A DNA stretch of 64,000 bases from Cyanobacteria bacterium SIG26 (GCA_015152555.1 SUTS01000006.1:1-64000); one strand, 5' to 3'; positions 27,061-36,876 are shown, counted from the first letter of the stretch. Numbers and translations: made by a program. Notes: generated from the letters alone by a model not told the origin.

Positions 27061-28800
27061 ATGTTAAGAGATTATTTTTTGAATAAAATTGAATGTGCGA
27101 TTGAAAAAGCTATCGAAGCTGGTAAGTTAGGTCAAATGACTGAATATACTAAAGGGTCATTACCTGTAGAAAAACCTAAAAATGCTGATTTTGGGGATTT
27201 TGCGATAAATGTTTCATCGTTGGCTCGCAATGCAAAAATTGCTCCTCCTATGATTGCTAATGCTATTGTAGAATTTGTTGAAAAAGATGATTGTGATTAT
27301 TCTGTGATTGGTGGGTTTATTAATTTTAAGGCTGGCGAGTCTCTTTTGGTTGATTTAATTGCTGAAATTTATTCAAAAAAAGATAATTTTGGCAGACCCG
27401 AAAATGTTGAAACTGAAAAAATAATCCTTGAGTATATCTCAGCTAACCCAACTGGTCCGTTTCATATTGGGCACGGTCGTTGGGCTGCTATGGGTAGCGC
27501 ATTGGCAAATCTTTTAAAATTTTATGGACATGAAGTCTATCAAGAATTTTATATTAATGATGCCGGTTCTCAAATCCAAAAACTTGGTCGTTCACTTATT
27601 ATTCGTGTGAAACAGGAATTGGGTGAAAGTATTGATTTTCCTGAAGATGAAGTTGAAAGAAAAAATTACTATCCAGGCGATTATTTAATTCCTGTAGCTA
27701 AACAATTTTTAATTGATAAAAAAGCAGATTTGGATGCGGTTAATAATGATGTTGATAAAATTGAATTAGATGTATATTGTGATTATGCAAAAGCTTATGA
27801 AGAAAAGGTTCAGCGTGATTTATTAGACAATTTTAGAGTAACGTTTGACAAGTTTTATTCTGAGTTGTCTTTACATAATTCTGGTAAGGTTGAAGAATGT
27901 GTACAGAAATTACGAGATAGCGGTAAAATATATAATCAAGAAGGTGCAGAATGGTTTAAATCATCTGATTATGGTGATGATCAAGATAGAGTTATTAAAA
28001 AGGCTGATGGCTCAAATACTTATTTAACTGCGGATATCGCTTATCACGTTGATAAATTAGAACGAGGCTTTGATAGAATGATAAACATCTGGGGCGCAGA
28101 TCACCATGGTTATGTTGCCAGAGTAAAAGCTTCAATTGAAGCGCTTGGTTATAATCCAAATAAGTTAGAAGTATTGCTTGGACAACTTGTTAATCTAGTA
28201 ATTAATGGTAATGAGGTCCGCATGGGTAAACGTAAAAATATGGTTACTTTAGAGGATTTAATTGATGAAGTCGGGGTTGATGCAACCCGTTTTTGGATGT
28301 CTATGAGAAATATTGATACAACCTTGGATTTTGATATTGAATTAGCTAAAACTAAATCTGACGAAAATCCGGTTTTCTATGTACAATATGCTCATGCAAG
28401 AGCTTGTTCAATTATTAGAAATGCGATTTCTGATAAGGTTGATACTGCAACAGGTGCAACTATTCCGGCAATTGTATCAGAGAATGATTTTAATAGCTTG
28501 GTTGCTAATTTTGATAAAGGTTTAATCGAATCAACCGTAAAAGGTGCAAGAAAACTTATTTTAAAACTTGAAGAATTTAAATCATTAATTGTAAATTCTG
28601 CACAAACAAGACAAGTTTATACAATTTGTCGTTATGTTCAAGAATTAGCCGCAGAATTTCACTCCTTTTATAATTCTACAAGAGTTATTACCGATGATGT
28701 AGAATTGACAAAAGCGAGATTGAGTTTAGTTTATGCGTTTAAGACAGTACTTGCAAATGCGTTGAATATCTTGGCTGTATCTGCGCCAGAAAGAATGTAA
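27061..28800 (+). CDS. argS: Arginyl-tRNA synthetase
   Basis: 579 residues from the ATG at 27061, chosen because GAGG lies about 7 nt before it; an ATG four codons earlier precedes the ribosome site. The N-terminal additional domain (about 1-100) binds the tRNA D-loop. The class I signature HIGH appears in NPTGPFHIGHGRWAA; the KMSK-like loop is degenerate (VRMGKRKN), as is common in ArgS. The C-terminal DALR anticodon-binding domain ends LAVSAPERM. It charges tRNA-Arg. The gene stands alone and ends at a bidirectional terminator. Confidence 0.96.
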   Translation: MLRDYFLNKIECAIEKAIEAGKLGQMTEYTKGSLPVEKPKNADFGDFAINVSSLARNAKIAPPMIANAIVEFVEKDDCDYSVIGGFINFKAGESLLVDLIAEIYSKKDNFGRPENVETEKIILEYISANPTGPFHIGHGRWAAMGSALANLLKFYGHEVYQEFYINDAGSQIQKLGRSLIIRVKQELGESIDFPEDEVERKNYYPGDYLIPVAKQFLIDKKADLDAVNNDVDKIELDVYCDYAKAYEEKVQRDLLDNFRVTFDKFYSELSLHNSGKVEECVQKLRDSGKIYNQEGAEWFKSSDYGDDQDRVIKKADGSNTYLTADIAYHVDKLERGFDRMINIWGADHHGYVARVKASIEALGYNPNKLEVLLGQLVNLVINGNEVRMGKRKNMVTLEDLIDEVGVDATRFWMSMRNIDTTLDFDIELAKTKSDENPVFYVQYAHARACSIIRNAISDKVDTATGATIPAIVSENDFNSLVANFDKGLIESTVKGARKLILKLEEFKSLIVNSAQTRQVYTICRYVQELAAEFHSFYNSTRVITDDVELTKARLSLVYAFKTVLANALNILAVSAPERM

Positions 28801-28814
28801 AATTTTGTTGTATA

Positions 28815-28856
28815 AAAAATCCGAGACTTAGATTAAGTTTCGGATTTTTTTATGTC
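28815..28856. terminator. Bidirectional terminator between argS and the transglycosylase gene
   Basis: aatccgagactt and aagtttcggatt form an 11-12 bp stem with one wobble pair, flanked by A-runs and T-runs on both sides. Confidence 0.85.
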
Positions 28857-28860
28857 TATT

Positions 28861-29631
28861 TTACAGGTAATTAGCTAAAATGCTTTTTACGTAGTTTTGT
28901 GTTTCTTTGTATGGTGGAACTCCGTCATATTTGTCAACGGCTCCAGGGCCGGCATTGTACGCTGCAAGAGCTAATATTACATTCCCATTATATTTGTTAA
29001 GCATTGATTTTAGATATTTAACACCGCCTTCGACATTTTGGGTAGCATTATAAGGATCGTTTACACCTAAAGCTTTGGCAGTTTGAGGCATCAGTTGCAT
29101 TAATCCCATCGCACCTGCTTTTGATTTTGCATTTGGATTAAACCCTGATTCCTGTTTTATCAATGCTTGAACCAATTTTTCATCAACACCGTGTTTTTGA
29201 GATACTTTATTTATCATATCTATAAGATATGATTTTTTATCTACAGATTTAGCTGCATCCGGATTGTAAACTCTTGTTGCATCATTCACTTCTTGGATTG
29301 CGCGTTTTAGGGTTTCATTAGTAATACTGTTAGTGCTTATATCATTAAAATTTTCATTATAAATGTTCCCGTTTACATTAAGAGAGCTTGGGTTTAGTAA
29401 TAAGGACCCAAAATTGGCGGTTTGTGCAGTACTTGCCAATACTTTTTCAAAAGATTGGACATTACTTGAATTTGGTGGGTAAATTGTATCGAGAGGCATG
29501 TTTTTGGTAGTTGTATTTTGAGCGGAGTATTTATTTACGCTGTTTACATAGTTATTAATCTGCGCAGCTCTTTGCATCGCGGCAGCTTTACCTCCTGAAT
29601 TCAATAGACTTTGTATCATTTCAGAGAACAT
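28861..29631 (-). CDS. Soluble lytic murein transglycosylase (SLT domain)
   Basis: 256 residues. Residues about 135-256 form the SLT domain of GH23: the catalytic Glu is in [11 protein letters not shown], followed by [13 protein letters not shown] and [10 protein letters not shown]. These enzymes cleave the glycan strand of peptidoglycan to a 1,6-anhydro product. The N-terminal 130 residues are polar and of low complexity, with no obvious signal peptide, which is unusual for a periplasmic enzyme; a non-classical export route or a flagellar-type/pilus-assembly role is possible. Confidence 0.85.
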   Translation of the reverse strand: MFSEMIQSLLNSGGKAAAMQRAAQINNYVNSVNKYSAQNTTTKNMPLDTIYPPNSSNVQSFEKVLASTAQTANFGSLLLNPSSLNVNGNIYNENFNDISTNSITNETLKRAIQEVNDATRVYNPDAAKSVDKKSYLIDMINKVSQKHGVDEKLVQALIKQESGFNPNAKSKAGAMGLMQLMPQTAKALGVNDPYNATQNVEGGVKYLKSMLNKYNGNVILALAAYNAGPGAVDKYDGVPPYKETQNYVKSILANYL

Positions 29632-29730
29632 TCTCTTATCCTACCTCCCAATTAATTATTATTCTACTAGAGATTAGAAATAAATCTATCCTCCATTTGG
29701 TTTAAGGATAAAAAGAATTTTGTCAAAGAG

Positions 29731-30789
29731 TTATTTAATTAACATGCAATCGCCGTAACTAAAGAAACGGTATTTATTTTCGATAGCTTCTTTGTATGCC
29801 TTGAATATAAAGTCTTTGCCTGCCAATGCACTGACAAGCATTAGTAATGTAGATTTTGGTAAGTGAAAGTTTGTGATAAGTTCATCAATAACTTTAAATT
29901 CATAAGGTGGGTAAATAAATAATTCGGAACTATCTTGGCATGCTTTTATACAGCGGTATTTTTGATAAGCTGTTTCTAAAGTTCTTACAGATGTTGTTCC
30001 TACTGCGATAATTTTTTTACCGGCAGATTTTGCTGTATTGATTTTATCAGCCGCTTCTTTTGTTATTTCAAAAGTTTCAGAATGCATTTTGTGATCTAAA
30101 ATATTTTCACACTTGACCGGTCTAAATGTGCCCAACCCTACATTTAGTGTTACGTAAATTATTTCAACCCCTTTTGCTTTTAGTTTTTCTAAAATTTCCG
30201 GAGTAAAATGTAGTCCTGCTGTTGGAGCGGCAACTGATCCTTCATCTTTTGCGTAAACTGTTTGATATCTTTCATAGTCAAAGTTTTTTATATCTTCAGT
30301 TTGAAGTTTTCTTTCTATATATGGCGGAAGTGGAAGATTTCCTACTTTATGTAATATCTCAAATAAATCACCTTCATATATTAATTCAACTAGCCATTCT
30401 CCATCATCTTCAAGCCTTTTAATTGCACGAACCTTAAGTTCTTCGCTAATAGTAATGATTGTTTCGGGTTTAACTCTTTTTGAAGGTTTTATAAGAGCGC
30501 TCCATAAATTAGTCGTAGTATCAGAATTTTTTTGAGCCTCAAGTAAGAATACTTCAATTTTTGCACCGGTATCTTTTCTTCCGTAAAGCCTTGCAGGGAT
30601 AACTTTCGTGTTATTTAAAACAAGAACACAGTTATTATCAATATAGTCTACTATGTCGTAAAAATGTTTGTGTTCTATTGCTTGAGTTGATTTGTTTAAC
30701 ACTAACATTTTAGAGTTATCTCTTTTATCAGCCGGCATTTGTGCGATAAGTTCTTCCGGTAAATTATAATCGAATTCTGAAATATTCAT
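29731..30789 (-). CDS. queA: tRNA preQ1(34) S-adenosylmethionine ribosyltransferase-isomerase
   Basis: 352 residues, the usual length. Family blocks are clear: FDYNLPEELIAQMPADKRDNSKML at the N-terminus, LNNTKVIPARLYGRK, SVAAPTAGLHFT, and TTSVRTLE. QueA transfers the ribosyl moiety of SAM to preQ1 in tRNA to make epoxyqueuosine. AAGGGA precedes the ATG. No other queuosine gene is nearby. It follows a terminator that ends the yidC transcript. Confidence 0.96.
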   Translation of the reverse strand: MNISEFDYNLPEELIAQMPADKRDNSKMLVLNKSTQAIEHKHFYDIVDYIDNNCVLVLNNTKVIPARLYGRKDTGAKIEVFLLEAQKNSDTTTNLWSALIKPSKRVKPETIITISEELKVRAIKRLEDDGEWLVELIYEGDLFEILHKVGNLPLPPYIERKLQTEDIKNFDYERYQTVYAKDEGSVAAPTAGLHFTPEILEKLKAKGVEIIYVTLNVGLGTFRPVKCENILDHKMHSETFEITKEAADKINTAKSAGKKIIAVGTTSVRTLETAYQKYRCIKACQDSSELFIYPPYEFKVIDELITNFHLPKSTLLMLVSALAGKDFIFKAYKEAIENKYRFFSYGDCMLIK

Positions 30790-30805
30790 ACTTTTCCCTT
30801 TATAA

Positions 30806-30839
30806 ATAAAACAACCCCAATTGTTGAATTGAGGTTGTT
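30806..30839 (-). terminator. Terminator of yidC
   Basis: On the minus strand caacctcaatt and aattggggttg form an 11 bp stem with one wobble, then ttttattta. It lies between the yidC stop and queA. Confidence 0.8.
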
Positions 30840-30856
30840 GTGTCGTGTTTATTTAA

Positions 30857-31939
30857 TTATTTGCCATTAACTTTTTTAGCATTTTTTAATTCCAAATCAT
30901 CAACCGATTCTTTTTTCTTTAATTGTTCGTTATCAATTTGTTTGTTGATAACGACAGTTTGTGCGATTTGAATTATATTACTTGTGATTAAGTACAACAA
31001 TACCCCTGCAGGAATTGGTATAATTACAAAAGTTGCAATTATCATAAGAGGCATAAATGTTCCCATTGATTTTTGTAAAGCAACTTGAGTTGGATCAGTT
31101 GATTCAGATTTGTTTGTCGCCATCATAACCTTTTGGGATACAACCATGGTTAAAGCGAATAATGCGATAAGTAAAATTACATCCCAATGAAGTGTTTTAT
31201 TTACCGGAACTGTAGGTACAGTAGCAACCATTAATCCATCACGTCTTGTGAAAGTAACAGTTTCATTTTCTCTTATGTTGCTGTTTGTTATTGTTACATC
31301 TGCTTTTTCAACTTGTTCCAGTTGGCTGAATTTTAATTTGATATGATCAAGACTGAATGAAAAATCTACATCTTTGCCCGGCGTTAAATCACCTTGAACT
31401 TCAATTGCTTGAGTCGGATCTGTAATTTTAACATTTCTGATAACTTCGTTGTTCGGCAGGTAGATTGTTGCTGTATTGCCTAAAATAAATTTGTCACCTT
31501 CCGCAACTCCAATTGTGCCGTTTTCAGAAATTCCTGCAGTTGCTCTCATTGTTGTTGCTAAGCTTTTTACAAATAAGAAATGTTGGTCGCCAGCAACTTG
31601 TATAAATTGCGGGCTAATTAATGCTGAATATAATAAAATAAATATCGGCATTTGAATTAACAAAGGTAAACAACCACCCATCGGATTGAATTTGTGTTCT
31701 TTGTAAAATTCCATCATCTTTTGTTGCATTACTTGTGGATTGTTTTGGTATCTATCTTGGATAGCTTTTAATTTTGGTTGAAGTGATTGCATCATCTTCA
31801 TTGAACGTTGTTGTTGAACGTTTAAATTCCACATTGCAGCTCGTACAATGATTGTCAAAATTATAATTGCCAATCCATAATTGCCAACAAAATCAGCCAG
31901 TAAACCTAAAAATTTTATTGTTAAAGTAATAAAATCCAC
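30857..31939 (-). CDS. yidC: Membrane protein insertase YidC/Oxa1
   Basis: 360 residues. The conserved core is clear: an N-terminal helix, WNLNVQQQRSMKMMQSLQPKLKAIQDRY cytoplasmic coiled-coil region, then GGCLPLLIQMPIFILLYSALI, and C-terminal helices with PAGVLLYLITSNIIQIAQ. Between them sits an extra periplasmic domain of roughly 130 residues (about 125-250), placed between the second and third membrane segments rather than at the N-terminus as in E. coli; cyanobacterial forms have insertions in this position. It inserts proteins into the inner membrane. The usual partners rpmH, rnpA and yidD are not adjacent. Confidence 0.94.
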   Translation of the reverse strand: MDFITLTIKFLGLLADFVGNYGLAIIILTIIVRAAMWNLNVQQQRSMKMMQSLQPKLKAIQDRYQNNPQVMQQKMMEFYKEHKFNPMGGCLPLLIQMPIFILLYSALISPQFIQVAGDQHFLFVKSLATTMRATAGISENGTIGVAEGDKFILGNTATIYLPNNEVIRNVKITDPTQAIEVQGDLTPGKDVDFSFSLDHIKLKFSQLEQVEKADVTITNSNIRENETVTFTRRDGLMVATVPTVPVNKTLHWDVILLIALFALTMVVSQKVMMATNKSESTDPTQVALQKSMGTFMPLMIIATFVIIPIPAGVLLYLITSNIIQIAQTVVINKQIDNEQLKKKESVDDLELKNAKKVNGK

Positions 31940-32048
31940 TTTTTATATCCCTCATCTATCTATAAATAACTGTCTAATATTTCAGACAAGGAAATATTAA
32001 CACGAACATGTATTTAAAACAAGTTAAGTGAGGTAAAATATTAAAAGG

Positions 32049-32594
32049 TTATCCTTTATATGCGTGTCTTATTATATATTCAGTTAAGTCGTTTGCGATT
32101 TTTTTGAAATCTTTAACTCTTGCTTCTGAGAAATATACATCTTTATTTTTAGCTATTGCTTCAGTGAACATATCATAAAGAATGTTTATCGGGTTTACGC
32201 TTTCTTTAGTCATAATACGTTCTTTAATTTTATTTAAAATAGAAGATCTTAAAGCTTGATTTTCAAGTTCTTGTACATTCTTTTCTGTAATAACTTTTTC
32301 TAATTCTGTTGATAAATTACTACGTCTTGTTTGATTTTTAAAAGTTATAAATGTTTCACTTTCTCCAAATAAAGGGTTTTTTACCAAAACTCTGGTAATT
32401 GTTGTTGCTGCATGACTCGGCGCAAATCCTTCTTTTAATTTAATTGTTGTTTGTGGATTACCTAAATTCTCGCCAATGTTTATATATGAACCGCTGAACG
32501 GATCAAGTTTTACGAATTCTTTTCCTACGTGATTTACTACTTTTGATGTGAAGTTTATATTATTATTTGTTGTATAATTTGTTGAAGCTTTCAT
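32049..32594 (-). CDS. Unknown protein with NINFTS N-terminal motif
   Basis: 181 residues from the ATG at 32594, chosen because GGAG lies 7-8 nt before it; an ATG 16 codons upstream comes before the ribosome site. There is no signal peptide or membrane helix. The N-terminus TNNNINFTSKVV is polar, and the C-terminal half (about 95-181) is predicted helical and charged. No named family was recognised. It is monocistronic between yidC and the tRNA-Pro region. Confidence 0.6.
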   Translation of the reverse strand: MKASTNYTTNNNINFTSKVVNHVGKEFVKLDPFSGSYINIGENLGNPQTTIKLKEGFAPSHAATTITRVLVKNPLFGESETFITFKNQTRRSNLSTELEKVITEKNVQELENQALRSSILNKIKERIMTKESVNPINILYDMFTEAIAKNKDVYFSEARVKDFKKIANDLTEYIIRHAYKG

Positions 32595-32705
32595 AATATC
32601 TCCTTTTTTAATAATTCTTGTTATTATATTAATGGGAAACATAATTATTTTTGCTCTTTTTATTACATTTTATTACGATATTTTTAATTTATTTGCGAGT
32701 TTATT

Positions 32706-32946
32706 ATGTAATCATGTCCGTTGTTTTATCGCAAAAAAAAAGAACCTCTTTAGAGGTTCTTTTTAAATGGTCGGGATGATGCCGATATCGTAGGCGAAGT
32801 ATGAGCCGTACGAGAGAGGTATGCAGCCAGCTAAATTTTAGCGAAAGCGTAAAAATTTGCGTGCGTGCTCGCGATGTAATCGTGTCCGTTGTTTTATCGC
32901 AAAAAAAAGAACCTCTTTAGAGGTTCTTTTTAAATGGTCGGGATGA
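32706..32946. repeat. 73-74 bp direct repeat covering the tRNA-Pro 3' end and terminator
   Basis: Copy A is 32706-32779 and copy B is 32874-32946. They differ by one base and by one A in an A-run. Each holds a terminator hairpin (agaacctctttagaggttct) and the last 11-12 bases of tRNA-Pro including CCA. The 94 bp between the copies has no gene; it contains an imperfect inverted repeat around gctaaattttagcgaaagcg. Only copy B belongs to an intact tRNA. The arrangement could be a tandem duplication of a tRNA tail or a pair of attachment-site-like ends left by a small element. Confidence 0.8.
32901..32931 (-). terminator. Terminator of tRNA-Pro
   Basis: agaacctct and agaggttct form a strong stem, followed on the minus strand by an eight-T run. 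A second copy lies at 32733-32764 in the duplicated segment. Confidence 0.85.
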
Positions 32947-33011
32947 CACGATTCGAACGTGCGACCCCCTCGTCCCAAGCGAGGTGCGCTACCAAGCTGC
33001 GCTACATCCCG
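32935..33011 (-). tRNA. tRNA-Pro (anticodon UGG)
   Basis: 77 nt on the minus strand including an encoded CCA. The acceptor arms CGGGATG and CATCCCG pair fully. The anticodon loop TTTGGGA-like segment lies in cctcgcttgggacgagg and gives UGG. The T arm reads GTTCGAATC. A promoter lies 42 bp upstream and a terminator directly downstream. Confidence 0.96.
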
Positions 33012-33052
33012 TTGTGCTATTTAATTATCATTAGCTTTCGGCTACGTTTTTT

Positions 33053-33081
33053 ATTCTAGGATAAATTATTTTTATTGTCAA
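33053..33081 (-). promoter_or_regulatory. Sigma-70 promoter of tRNA-Pro
   Basis: Minus strand: TTGACA (33076-33081), 17 bp, TAGAAT (33053-33058). The predicted start is about 33045, giving a 35 nt leader before the tRNA. Confidence 0.8.
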
Positions 33082-33164
33082 CCATTTATTTTTAAATTTA
33101 TGAAATTTTCACAAAATGTAAACAATCTGCCTTTTTAAACTTTGTGTGATATAATTCAAGCATT

Positions 33165-33845
33165 ATGGTTAGATTATTTAATAAAGAAAATATTGTTCAT
33201 ATTAAAAACCTTGTTGGTTTTTGGATGAAAATTCAGGATTTATTTACTTATGTTGTAGAATTTAACAATCCGGGCAAGACTCCTTGTGTTTATGCTATGT
33301 GGCATGAAAATCAATTTGCTGTTCATGGATTGCCGAACAGAAGAAATGTAAATGTTCTTATCAGTAACTCTATGGATGGTGAAATTGTTGCGCATGCTGT
33401 TCATTTGTTGGGATATCAAACATGTCGTGGTTCTTCAAAACGTAAAGGAGCCGTATCAGGAACTTTGAAAATGATATCAAAACTTAAAAATGGTGAAGAT
33501 ATTGCCATAATGGTAGATGGGCCTCAAGGACCTTTGCATAAGGTTAAATCCGGAGCTATTGTTTTAGCAAGAGAAGCAAATGTGCCGATAATACCTGTTC
33601 ACTGGTATTCTGAGGATATAACTTTTGTTCGTTTCCCATCTTGGGATAAGATGACATCTCCTGTCGGACCTTGTCGTCTATTAAATATTTATGGAGATCC
33701 TATTTATACGGAAGGTAAATCTGATGAGCAAGTAGCTGATGAATTAAAAGCTAGTTTACAAGAATTGGCGCGTATTGCTCCTGAAAAATATAAAGAGGCT
33801 AAAAAACGTAAATTATGGAAAAACTGGAAAAGACAGTTAGTATAG
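33165..33845 (+). CDS. Lysophospholipid acyltransferase-family protein (DUF374)
   Basis: 226 residues. The DUF374 pattern is present: YAMWHENQF (His and Glu near the N-terminus), SNSMDGEIVA, RGSSKRKGA, and MVDGPQGPLHKVKSGAIVLA. This group is related to lipid acyltransferases such as those that finish lipid A; the exact acceptor is unknown. TATAAT lies 9 nt before the ATG and no Shine-Dalgarno is seen, so the mRNA is probably leaderless. It is the first gene of a run with the amidase, dacB and a glycosyltransferase, which supports a role in the envelope. Confidence 0.85.
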   Translation: MVRLFNKENIVHIKNLVGFWMKIQDLFTYVVEFNNPGKTPCVYAMWHENQFAVHGLPNRRNVNVLISNSMDGEIVAHAVHLLGYQTCRGSSKRKGAVSGTLKMISKLKNGEDIAIMVDGPQGPLHKVKSGAIVLAREANVPIIPVHWYSEDITFVRFPSWDKMTSPVGPCRLLNIYGDPIYTEGKSDEQVADELKASLQELARIAPEKYKEAKKRKLWKNWKRQLV

Positions 33846-34639
33846 CTATGCTTCAAATATCATCTATAGTTGGTGATATTGAGGCAAATATGCAAAAGGT
33901 TCTTTGTTTTTTGGATTCTCAATTACCTGAAAATGTCGATATTTTGGTTTTGCCTGAAGTTTGGACTGTTGGGTGGGCTTGTGAAAAGTTTATTGAATCA
34001 GCTCAGTCATTTCCTGAGAGTAAAGTAATTAGTTTTTTGGCGGATATAGCAAAAAAGTACTCTATAAATGTTATTGGTGGTAGTTTTATTACAGAAAAAG
34101 GCGGTAACTATTATAATACCTGTCCGGTTTTTGATAGAAATGGTAATTTAATTTGTCAGTATGCTAAAATGCATTTATATTCTTATTACGGGTGTGATGA
34201 GGGTAAATATATTACAAAGGGCGATTGCTTAAAACTTGTAGAAATTGAAGGGGTAAAATATGGTCTTTCGATTTGCTATGATATTAGATTTCCGGAGGTT
34301 TATAGAGAATATGCAAAATCCGGAGCAGACGTGTTAGTTAATTGCGCCGCTTGGGGGGCAACGAAATCTATACCTTGGGAGATGATGACAAAATCTCGTG
34401 CTATAGAAAATCAATGTTATATGATAGCATTAACTCAGTCCGGAAAAATAAAAGATTCTGATTATAATTTGGGTCATTCACGCTTGATAGATTTTAAAGG
34501 CGATGAAATTTGTGCTATTTTTGAAGGTGAAGGTATTATAACCGGTACAATAAATCTATCTTTGTTGTATAATTTTAGAAGGAAAGCTCCTATCTTAAAT
34601 GACATTAGGGAGAATTACGAGGTAGAAACTTATGTATAA
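33815..34639 (+). CDS. Carbon-nitrogen hydrolase (nitrilase superfamily amidase)
   Basis: 274 residues. The catalytic triad is E48 in LPEVW, K118 in YAKMHLY and C154 in SICYDIRFPE. The family hydrolyses amides; members of this type include omega-amidases (Nit2-like, YafV) that hydrolyse alpha-ketoglutaramate or deaminated glutathione, and the DIRFPE block fits that branch. The chosen start overlaps the end of the preceding gene by 31 bp; it is kept because the first beta strand (VSIAMLQI) would be cut by a later start at 33848. It overlaps dacB by 8 bp. Confidence 0.85.
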   Translation: MEKLEKTVSIAMLQISSIVGDIEANMQKVLCFLDSQLPENVDILVLPEVWTVGWACEKFIESAQSFPESKVISFLADIAKKYSINVIGGSFITEKGGNYYNTCPVFDRNGNLICQYAKMHLYSYYGCDEGKYITKGDCLKLVEIEGVKYGLSICYDIRFPEVYREYAKSGADVLVNCAAWGATKSIPWEMMTKSRAIENQCYMIALTQSGKIKDSDYNLGHSRLIDFKGDEICAIFEGEGIITGTINLSLLYNFRRKAPILNDIRENYEVETYV

Positions 34640-35981
34640 GATAATTATATTGCTTTTGTCTTTGTTTTTAACTGTAAATTCTGTGCATGCAGAATCAATT
34701 TCAAAAACTATTAAAAAATTAGGCATAAATTCTTCTGCTGTGTCTGTTTCTGTAAAAGATATAAATAATGGGCATTTACAATATGCATTAAATGATAAAA
34801 GTCCTAAATTGCCTGCTTCGACAATGAAAATTCTTACGGCTTCTGCTGCGTATGATGTTTTAGGTCCTGATTATAAATACAAGACAACTTTGTATAAGAG
34901 TATAAATAATGATTTATATATAAAATTATCTGGTGATCCTTTGTTAAAATCAGATGATTTAGGAACATTAATCGATATAGCCAAAACTAAACAAATTGAG
35001 CCAAAAAATTTCTATATTGACGATTCTGTTTTCGACAAAACTGAATGGGGTGAAGGTTGGCAGTGGGATGATGATTTAAATCCATTGATGCCGAAATTTA
35101 GTGCATATAATATTGATAATAATCTGGTAAGGGTTGAGATTATGCCTACCTATAATAAACGTCCGGCCTCAATTACGGTAAAACCTTTTTATCCTTTGAG
35201 TTTTATTAATTCGGTTATAACTGATTCAAAACAACCCACAAAAATTAAAGTTGAACGTAATAATGATATTGCGGCTAATATGTATAATGTTGTCGGTACC
35301 GTTTCAAAGGCTTTTGTAAAAACCATTCCTGTGGCTAATCCAAAAATGAATTTTGTTTTAAGATTGGAAGAAGTTATAAGAGATAGAAAATTTGAGTATT
35401 ATAATTCTATTCAATATGCAACTTTGCCGGATGTTGGCATTTATGTTGTAGATTCTATAGAACATGGTTTAGATAATATTTTGCGCATGATATTGAAACA
35501 AAGTAATAATTATGTTGCAGAAACTTTATTTAAAACTGCTGGTGCTCAGTATGCACAGAGTGTCGGGTCTCAAGAAAATTCAATAAAAATGTTGAATGCA
35601 TATTTAAATAAGTTGGGTATTGATGCCGCTCATATTAGAGTCGTTGATGGTAGTGGGGTTTCCAAAAACAATCTAATGACGGCAGATTTTATGACAGATT
35701 TTTTGGTTAAAATTGCTCAATCTGATAATTTCGAGCTTTTTAAGGATATGCTTCCAGTTCCCGGTGAAGGTACTTTGAAAAATCGCATGCTGTATTTTAA
35801 AGATAATTTAAATGCTAAAACCGGAACATTATCTGATACAAGTGCGATAGCAGGTTATATTAAAACTCGCAGAGGTAAAGTTTATGCTTTTGATATTATG
35901 ATTTGTGATGCAAAAACATCTTCTGCGGATAAAAAAAATATTGAAGAACAAATTTTGAGAACTATTTATACAAATTACTAA
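34632..35981 (+). CDS. dacB: D-alanyl-D-alanine carboxypeptidase/endopeptidase (PBP4 type)
   Basis: 449 residues. Signal peptide 1-20 ends SVHA. The three penicillin-binding motifs of family S13 are present: SxxK as STMK (S63, K66), SxN as SNN near 290, and KTG as AKTGTLSDTS near 395. It trims or cross-link-cleaves peptidoglycan in the periplasm. The start overlaps the amidase by 8 bp and the next gene follows 16 bp after the stop. Confidence 0.94.
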   Translation: MYKIIILLLSLFLTVNSVHAESISKTIKKLGINSSAVSVSVKDINNGHLQYALNDKSPKLPASTMKILTASAAYDVLGPDYKYKTTLYKSINNDLYIKLSGDPLLKSDDLGTLIDIAKTKQIEPKNFYIDDSVFDKTEWGEGWQWDDDLNPLMPKFSAYNIDNNLVRVEIMPTYNKRPASITVKPFYPLSFINSVITDSKQPTKIKVERNNDIAANMYNVVGTVSKAFVKTIPVANPKMNFVLRLEEVIRDRKFEYYNSIQYATLPDVGIYVVDSIEHGLDNILRMILKQSNNYVAETLFKTAGAQYAQSVGSQENSIKMLNAYLNKLGIDAAHIRVVDGSGVSKNNLMTADFMTDFLVKIAQSDNFELFKDMLPVPGEGTLKNRMLYFKDNLNAKTGTLSDTSAIAGYIKTRRGKVYAFDIMICDAKTSSADKKNIEEQILRTIYTNY

Positions 35982-35997
35982 TAAGAGGATATTAATT

Positions 35998-36876
35998 ATG
36001 TACGAACCGGATGTAACGATTATAACAGCAACTTCAAATATCGTAGAAAAAGGTCAAGCGGACGATTTTACTTTACAGGTGAATTTAATTGATAAACAAT
36101 CTTATCCGTATATTGAGCATTTGGTAGTGGATAATGCATCAACTGACGGCACGCAAGATTTGTTGAAAGAATATAAAAACGGTGGGTATATTTCTTTTTA
36201 TTCAGAACCTGATAATGGTAAATTTGATGCTTATAATAAGGCTTTAGTAAGAGCAAAAGGTAAATATGTTTCTTTTATAAGTTGTGATGACTTTTACCAT
36301 GATATTACTTGTGTTCAGGATATTGTTTCTATTATGGAGCAAAATGAAGCTGATTTTTGTTTCTTTAATTCTTATTGCTGTCATCCGGACGGGTATGTAT
36401 TCCCGTTTACTCCAGCGGTTTATAATGCGTTTCAGGTTTCACCATTTCCTAGGCAGGCTGTTTTCTTTAGACGTGAAACTCTTGAAGAAATAAAAGGATT
36501 TGATTCAAAATTTAAGTTATTAGCGGATTATGATTTGACTATAAGATTGTTTTTGAATGAATATAACGGTATTTATTATCCAAAGAATGTTGTTACTTAC
36601 AAGTTGGGTGATAGAGTTATGAAGCACCCGACCCAAGTAGAGGCAGAATCAAAACATATTTTTTATAAAAATTACAGAGCATTGCATCCTATGACAGATG
36701 ATGTTTTAGATAGAATGATTAAGTTTTCGGAGATGCCACGTCCGCTGTTGGAAAAATTAGCGGAAAAATTTCCTCCTGATGATAAAGAATTGTTCTATGA
36801 AATGTATGAGGAAATGTATAATATGCGTACCAATGCTCAAAAAGAATTAAGAGCTCAAGAGCGTAGAAATAGGTAA
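35998..36876 (+). CDS. Glycosyltransferase family 2
   Basis: 292 residues, GT-A fold. The N-terminus has the usual VTIITATSN strand, then HLVVDNASTDGTQDLL, and the metal-binding region reads ISCDDFYHD. A glycan acceptor binding region follows (KGFDSKFKLLADYDLTIRLF, the catalytic-base block of this group). No membrane helix is seen. It probably adds a sugar to a cell-surface glycan; donor and acceptor are unknown. GAGG precedes the ATG, and it follows dacB in the same run. Confidence 0.9.
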   Translation: MYEPDVTIITATSNIVEKGQADDFTLQVNLIDKQSYPYIEHLVVDNASTDGTQDLLKEYKNGGYISFYSEPDNGKFDAYNKALVRAKGKYVSFISCDDFYHDITCVQDIVSIMEQNEADFCFFNSYCCHPDGYVFPFTPAVYNAFQVSPFPRQAVFFRRETLEEIKGFDSKFKLLADYDLTIRLFLNEYNGIYYPKNVVTYKLGDRVMKHPTQVEAESKHIFYKNYRALHPMTDDVLDRMIKFSEMPRPLLEKLAEKFPPDDKELFYEMYEEMYNMRTNAQKELRAQERRNR

